NCBI GenBank assembly: GCA_016931085.1
Contig: JAFGFO010000345.1
Location: 1 to 15,319 of the forward strand
Length of the DNA stretch: 15,319 bases
Direction of reading: 5' to 3'
From: Thermoflexales bacterium
GTDB taxonomy: Bacteria > Chloroflexota > Anaerolineae > Fen-1058
A program made the position numbers and the translations under genes. Position 1 is the first letter of the stretch. Each line of letters starts with the position of its first letter. This document shows, one piece after another, positions 6,686 through 15,319 of the stretch. The notes below the pieces were generated by a model, which was not told the DNA's origin, searched no databases, and worked only from the letters and a program-made list of their open reading frames with translations.

Positions 6686-6714
6686 ATTATGGAACAGATT
6701 GGCTTTGCTGTCAA
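6686..6714 (-). promoter_or_regulatory. Strong sigma-70-like promoter for the permease pair
   Basis: On the minus strand a perfect TTGACA (6714-6709) and CATAAT (6691-6686, five of six) are separated by 17 bases. The predicted transcription start falls on or beside the A of the ATG at 6678, implying a leaderless transcript. Confidence 0.75.
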
Positions 6715-6715
6715 G

Positions 6716-6743
6716 TTGCAAATGTTTCAGAATGAGGGATAAT
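6716..6743 (+). promoter_or_regulatory. Sigma-70-like promoter for the cyclase gene
   Basis: TTGCAA (6716-6721) and GATAAT (6738-6743, five of six) are 16 bases apart. The start of transcription would be near 6750, leaving a leader of about 65 bases before ATG 6817. The -35 box abuts the -35 box of the divergent permease promoter with one base between them. Confidence 0.55.
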
Positions 6744-6816
6744 GGGATTGCTGCGCAATCCGCCCGGTGGGATTCAGGCTTTCAGCTTTTGGTCACACCC
6801 TAATGATAGTTGCGAG

Positions 6817-12470
<5,654 letters not shown>

Positions 12471-12481
12471 GGTTAAGAGAT

Positions 12482-12988
12482 ATGCGGGAGAGCAGGACGA
12501 ACGCCATGCGGGTATTGGACGCCCACAAGGTGGCCTACCACGTGCACGAATACTCGCCCGAGATTCACTCGGCGGCGGAAGCGGCCCAGGCGCTTGGACT
12601 GCCGGCCGAGCGCGTGTATAAGACGTTGGTGGTGATGCGCGGCGAGGCGCGCGCCAGGCCGCTGCTCGTCATGGTGGCCGGCGGCCACGAGCTGGACCTG
12701 CGCAGCCTGGCCAGGGCGACCGGCGACAAAAAACTGCGCATGGCCACCCAGAAAGAGGCCGAGGCGCTCACCGGCTTGCAGGTGGGCGGCATCGGCGCAT
12801 TGGCTCTGCTCAATCGAGGCTTTGAGATCTGGCTGGAGCGCGCCGCCACGGCACACGGCACTATCCTGGTCAACGCCGGCCAGCGCGGACTCAACCTGGA
12901 AGTAGGTGTGAGCGAGTTAGTGAAAGTAACGCAGGCTAAGCTATTTGACATACTAACGCCGGTTAACGTCAATGAGGAGCTACCTTGA
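12482..12988 (+). CDS. ybaK: YbaK/EbsC family aminoacyl-tRNA deacylase
   Basis: The 168-residue protein matches the YbaK/EbsC family, which clears Cys-tRNA(Pro) and related mischarged tRNAs in trans. It begins with the typical TNAMRVLDAHKVAYHVHEY. It has HSAAEAAQALGLPAERVYKTLVV, the invariant-lysine region GDKKLRMATQKEAEALTG, and the glycine-rich GGIGALAL of the substrate pocket. ATG 12482 is chosen because it retains the family N-terminus and has AGAAGG nine bases upstream, supplied by the heptamer array. The last 25 or so codons are AT-richer than the rest of the gene and run into the following small gene pair. Its TGA overlaps the next TTG start. Confidence 0.9.
   Translation: MRESRTNAMRVLDAHKVAYHVHEYSPEIHSAAEAAQALGLPAERVYKTLVVMRGEARARPLLVMVAGGHELDLRSLARATGDKKLRMATQKEAEALTGLQVGGIGALALLNRGFEIWLERAATAHGTILVNAGQRGLNLEVGVSELVKVTQAKLFDILTPVNVNEELP
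12945..12975 (+). promoter_or_regulatory. Possible promoter/operator dyad inside the ybaK 3' end
   Basis: A perfect TTGACA at 12945-12950 is followed 17 bases later by a poor -10 (GTCAAT). The stretch also contains an imperfect dyad: TTGAC (12945-12949) with GTCAA (12968-12972), and TAAC with GTTA inside it. It ends just before the ribosome site of the DUF4258 gene, where an autoregulatory site of a toxin-antitoxin pair would be expected. Confidence 0.3.
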
Positions 12989-13251
12989 GTATCAAACAGA
13001 TTCAATCCCTAGTTCAGAATGGCCTCTATTACCTGACTGAACACGCTCTTGACGAAGCCCAAAATGACGAATTTGATATCTACGATGTAGAACGAGGTAT
13101 CCTCACGGGTCGAATAAGAAAGACATGGCCGCGCGAAGGTAAGTATGAGGTAATAGGAATAGCTTTGGACGGGCGGCATATTGGGGCAGTGTGCCGTATT
13201 ACCCCAGGTGGGAAGGTGCGTGTAATCACTGTGTATGAGGATCAACCCTAA
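12985..13251 (+). CDS. DUF4258-type protein, putative toxin
   Basis: This 88-residue protein resembles the DUF4258 family, small proteins that commonly sit before YgiT-type zinc-finger genes and are regarded as putative toxins. It shows the N-terminal YYLTEHALDEAQ segment, DIYDVERGILTGRI in the middle, and the C-terminal strand VRVITVYED. The start is TTG at 12985, with GAGGAG (12974-12979) five bases upstream and a TTGA overlap with the ybaK stop, so translation is probably coupled. Codon choice is visibly more A/T-rich than ybaK, obg or nadD, which suggests acquisition by transfer. The activity of the family is not established from this sequence. Confidence 0.75.
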   Translation: MSIKQIQSLVQNGLYYLTEHALDEAQNDEFDIYDVERGILTGRIRKTWPREGKYEVIGIALDGRHIGAVCRITPGGKVRVITVYEDQP

Positions 13252-13266
13252 AGTGGAGGAAGGTAT

Positions 13267-13506
13267 ATGAGTTTTTGGGAAGACGAGACATGTGAATATT
13301 GTGGAGGGAATATTGTAGAAAAGCGCGTGACTTTGCATCGCAAAATCAAAGGAGGTTACGTGCTCATTGAAGACGTTCCTGCTGGTGTATGCAAGGAATG
13401 TGGTACACGCTATTATGCGGCCAACGTTCTAAAGACGATCGAAGAAAGCGTGCGTGGACGCCGGAAAGCGGAACGTGAAATTCTCGTGCCAGTCTACGCC
13501 TTGTGA
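13267..13506 (+). CDS. YgiT-type zinc-finger protein, putative antitoxin
   Basis: The 79-residue protein has two CxxC pairs, Cys9/Cys12 and Cys42/Cys45, the zinc site of YgiT/MqsA N-terminal domains. The phrase VPAGVCKECGTRYY is typical. It lacks the C-terminal HTH domain of full-length MqsA, so DNA binding is less certain. It begins 15 bases after the DUF4258 stop with a strong GGAGG seven bases before ATG. With its neighbour it forms a likely antitoxin-toxin pair, toxin gene first. A hairpin terminator follows. Confidence 0.8.
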   Translation: MSFWEDETCEYCGGNIVEKRVTLHRKIKGGYVLIEDVPAGVCKECGTRYYAANVLKTIEESVRGRRKAEREILVPVYAL

Positions 13507-13524
13507 GAAGGCTGTTTTTTGACG

Positions 13525-13544
13525 GGCTATCAGAATAGCCTTTT
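13525..13544 (+). terminator. Intrinsic terminator after the zinc-finger gene
   Basis: GGCTAT (13525-13530), loop CAGA, and ATAGCC (13535-13540) form a perfect 6-bp stem followed by TTTT. It lies 18 bases after the zinc-finger stop and ends only three bases before the HAD start codon. It may both end the upstream transcript and cover the start region of the next gene. Confidence 0.55.
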
Positions 13545-13547
13545 GCT

Positions 13548-14201
13548 ATGCACACATTACTTTTCGACATGGATGGCTTGATGATCGACAGCGAGCCACT
13601 GGCCAAGGAGGCCTGGCAGCACGCCGTCGCCGGCTTGGGACGCACAATCGACGAGGAGATGTTTGCCAAGATGCTGGGCCTGCGCCAGGTGGAATGCGCC
13701 CGGCGGGTGTGCGAATGGCTGACGCTGTCGATAGACCCGCAAGAGCTGGCCGACATGCGCAACGCGCGCTTTATGGAGATGCTGCCGGGGCGCTTGCAGG
13801 CCATGCCAGGCTTGTTCGAGCTGATGGAGTGGCTCGAGGCGCACGCAATCACCCGCGCGTTGGTCACCTCCGGCGTCTCTGACTATGTCGCCACCGTCTT
13901 GCGCGAATTGAAGTTAGAGAACAGCTTTAGCGTCGTCGTGACCGGCGAGAGTGTGCCGCGCGGCAAGCCCGCACCCGACTGTTACCTGCTGGCCGCCGAA
14001 CGGCTGGGCCGGCTGCCAGCCGACTGCCTGGTGCTGGAAGACGCGCCCAATGGCATCGCAGCGGCCAAGGCGGCCGGCTGCCTGTGCTGGGCAATCCCCA
14101 ACGAGTACACCCGCGCCCTCGACCTGTCAGCCGCCGACCGGGTGCTGCCTTCGCTGCATGCCGTGCGCAGCGAGCTGGCACAAAGCAAGTTGCAGGTTTA
14201 A
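13548..14201 (+). CDS. HAD-superfamily phosphatase (beta-phosphoglucomutase-like subgroup)
   Basis: The 217-residue protein has the four HAD motifs. These are the Asp7 nucleophile and Asp9 acid/base in LLFDMDGLMIDSEPL, TSG (107-109), Lys140 in GKPAPD, and Glu164-Asp165 in LVLEDAPNG. The helical cap lies between motifs I and II. Members hydrolyse or transfer phosphate on small sugar or nucleotide phosphates; the substrate is not predictable. There is no Shine-Dalgarno before ATG 13548, and a hairpin ends three bases upstream. The DMDG motif so close to the N-terminus leaves no later start possible. The stop codon lies within a heptamer repeat. The gene is 16 bases before nadD. Confidence 0.9.
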   Translation: MHTLLFDMDGLMIDSEPLAKEAWQHAVAGLGRTIDEEMFAKMLGLRQVECARRVCEWLTLSIDPQELADMRNARFMEMLPGRLQAMPGLFELMEWLEAHAITRALVTSGVSDYVATVLRELKLENSFSVVVTGESVPRGKPAPDCYLLAAERLGRLPADCLVLEDAPNGIAAAKAAGCLCWAIPNEYTRALDLSAADRVLPSLHAVRSELAQSKLQV

Positions 14202-14216
14202 GGTTGCAGGTTCACC
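14189..14216. repeat. GTTGCAG heptamer array on the HAD stop codon
   Basis: Four seven-base units follow each other: GTTGCAG, GTTTAAG, GTTGCAG and GTTCACC. The HAD stop TAA (14199-14201) lies in the second unit and the nadD GTG start follows the last by one base. The AGG in the third unit and its junction is the only ribosome-site-like sequence for nadD. Confidence 0.75.
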
Positions 14217-14217
14217 T

Positions 14218-14847
14218 GTGAGTCGATGGCACACACAACCTCCTCGTCTCGGCATCCTGGGTGGCACGTTCGATCCACCCCACCTGGCGCATCTCGTGCT
14301 GGCCGAGCAAGCCCGCGTCCAGCTCGAACTGGCGCAGGTTTTGTTCTGCCCGGCCGGCGAGCAGCCGCTCAAGTCCAGCCAGGCTATCACCCCGGTGGAA
14401 CACCGCCTGGCCATGATCGAGCTGGCCATCGCCGGCCAGGCTGGCTTTAGGCTCTCCCGCGTGGACATAGATCGACCCGGCCCGCACTACACGGCCGATA
14501 CAGTGGCTTTGCTGCACTCGAGCTTCCCCGGCCACGAGTTGTACTTTTTGATGGGGGCCGATTCGCTGTCCACTGTCCCCAAGTGGTACAAACCGGGGCG
14601 CATCATCGCGCAAGTGCGGCTGATTGCGGCCCGCCGGCCCGGCTTCGAGCCTGACATAGACCAACTCGAAGCGCGCTTGCCCGGCCTGAGAGAGCGCCTC
14701 ACCTGGCTGGACTCGCCCTGGCTGGACATCGCCGCCAGCGACATCCGCCGGCGGGTGCGCGAGGGGCAATCCATCCGTTACCTCGTCCCGGTCACCGTCG
14801 AGGCGTACATCCGGCAGCAGGGGCTGTATCTCAGCACCAGCCCCTAA
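14218..14847 (+). CDS. nadD: Nicotinate-nucleotide adenylyltransferase
   Basis: The 209-residue protein joins ATP and nicotinate mononucleotide to deamido-NAD in NAD synthesis. It shows the nucleotidyltransferase signature GGTFDPPHLAH with His22 and His25, then FLMGADSLSTVPKWYKPGRI, typical of NadD. Near the end is IAASDIRRRV (171-180), where the usual motif is ISSTxIR. The GTG start at 14218 is chosen because it places the signature about 15 residues in, as in the family. The open frame continues far upstream only as a shadow of the HAD gene. Obg and nadD are often close together in bacterial genomes. Its frame ends at a hairpin-like CCTAAA/TTTAGG pair (14843-14865). Confidence 0.94.
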   Translation: MSRWHTQPPRLGILGGTFDPPHLAHLVLAEQARVQLELAQVLFCPAGEQPLKSSQAITPVEHRLAMIELAIAGQAGFRLSRVDIDRPGPHYTADTVALLHSSFPGHELYFLMGADSLSTVPKWYKPGRIIAQVRLIAARRPGFEPDIDQLEARLPGLRERLTWLDSPWLDIAASDIRRRVREGQSIRYLVPVTVEAYIRQQGLYLSTSP

Positions 14848-14860
14848 AAGTTCAAGACCT

Positions 14861-14962
14861 TTAGGAGCACTCACCGCCACCAATGTCACCATCCTGGGCG
14901 TGTGGGGGCTGGGGGTCGAGGACAACCACCCCACCTTGCTCGGACTGTCCAGCATGCTGGCC
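14861..14962 (+). pseudogene. Remnant of a surface-protein C-terminal motif
   Basis: Read from 14861, the plus strand encodes LGALTATNVTILGVWGLGV and then EDNHPTLLGLSSMLA. This matches the C-terminal region of the minus-strand surface protein at the right edge (TATNVTELGTWGLGV, then PDDAPTAVILSQLS): 18 of 33 aligned residues are identical by my count, with many silent differences at DNA level. No start codon, upstream domain or membrane anchor goes with it, since nadD ends at 14847. It is best read as an old, truncated copy in inverted orientation. Confidence 0.6.
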
Positions 14963-14975
14963 ATTCCCTGGACCG

Positions 14976-15319
14976 TCACGTGCGCCGGCGGACAGCTAGA
15001 CACGCCAGGCATAAGCTCACGCCAATCAGCAAAGCGATCCAAGGCAGGTCACTCCCCACCATATGCGCGGTGTGCAGCCCGATCACAGTTATACTGAGCT
15101 GGCTCAGTATAACTGCAGTCGGCGCGTCGTCCGGCACACCCAGACCCCACGTGCCAAGCTCAGTAACGTTTGTGGCCGTGATAAGGTTGTTGACAGGGTC
15201 CACCTGTGAGTATTCCGTCCAGGTATAAACACCCGCATAACGATAGAGGTGCAGATCGCTTTCCTGCGCGGGAGAGATACCCGCCTCGACCAGCTCTGCA
15301 TCCTCGTAGCATGCGGCCA
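14976..15319 (-). CDS. C-terminus of an anchored surface protein (5'-partial)
   Basis: The frame is open from the right window edge and codes for at least 114 residues. It shows ESDLHLYRYAGVYTWTEYSQ, then VNNLITATNVTELGTWGLG, DDAPTAV, and finally LPWIALLIGVSLCLACLAV with the basic end RRRT. A repetitive extracellular part ending in one membrane helix and arginines is typical of exported, membrane-anchored proteins of this kind of bacterium. The first GTG (15203) is internal, because coding similarity continues upstream of it. A 30-base palindrome lies within the coding sequence (15086-15115). The ligand-binding or enzymatic part is outside the window. Confidence 0.75.
   Translation of the reverse strand, partial: AACYEDAELVEAGISPAQESDLHLYRYAGVYTWTEYSQVDPVNNLITATNVTELGTWGLGVPDDAPTAVILSQLSITVIGLHTAHMVGSDLPWIALLIGVSLCLACLAVRRRT
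15086..15115. repeat. 30-base palindrome inside the surface-protein gene
   Basis: CAGTTATACTGAGC (15086-15099) and GCTCAGTATAACTG (15102-15115) are perfect 14-bp inverted repeats around a two-base centre. They encode about AVILSQLSITV of the surface protein, just between the PTAV motif and the membrane helix. Confidence 0.85.

Noticed and set aside
6742..6816. Upstream ATG for the cyclase
   Set aside because: It overlaps the GATAAT -10 box, and the conserved sequence begins after ATG 6817.
14900..15097. 65-codon plus-strand open frame starting GTG 14900
   Set aside because: Only its first part (and codons before the GTG) resembles a protein. The rest is antisense to the surface-protein gene, so I treat it as a remnant, not a gene.

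Overview
This 15.3 kb window is a GC-rich bacterial chromosome segment with genes on both strands. It most likely comes from a Chloroflexota bacterium of the Anaerolineae/Caldilineae kind. That placement is an inference from the very large cyclase-ATPase-TPR protein, the Pro/Thr-rich anchored C39/TPR protein, the 'PTAV...LPW...RRR' surface-protein tail and the heptamer tandem repeats at gene ends. No rRNA, tRNA, insertion sequence or CRISPR array was recognised.

Left part (1-3783, minus strand): a three-gene operon read right to left. It encodes an ornithine cyclodeaminase/mu-crystallin family enzyme, a FAD-dependent amine/amino-acid oxidoreductase (DAO family) and a membrane-anchored C39-like cysteine peptidase with C-terminal TPRs. 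The last two genes overlap by ATGA. A hairpin-rich stretch without a gene (3784-4182) separates the operon from a small unknown plus-strand gene (4183-4407), whose start codon lies inside a perfect palindrome.

Middle part (4404-11115): two ABC-2 type permeases (minus strand) with no ATPase gene beside them. Back to back with them is a 1,432-residue protein laid out like mammalian soluble adenylyl cyclase: two cyclase domains, a P-loop NTPase and a TPR array. Its metal-binding aspartates sit in the first cyclase domain and the transition-state Asn/Arg in the second, so one composite active site is predicted. The two divergent promoters have abutting -35 boxes.

Right part (11172-14847, plus strand): a housekeeping run of obg (GTPase), a YbaK/EbsC-type aminoacyl-tRNA deacylase, an AT-richer DUF4258/YgiT-type putative toxin-antitoxin pair coupled to the deacylase stop, a HAD phosphatase and nadD. 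At the far right, the C-terminus of an anchored surface protein enters from outside on the minus strand. It faces, tail to tail, a decayed plus-strand copy of the same C-terminal motif.

The most unusual features are: heptamer repeats of three different sequences placed on or next to stop codons; an inverted duplication of a surface-protein tail; probable leaderless transcripts for obg and the first permease; and the half-site division of the cyclase. Nothing here is certainly a new defence or mobile system.
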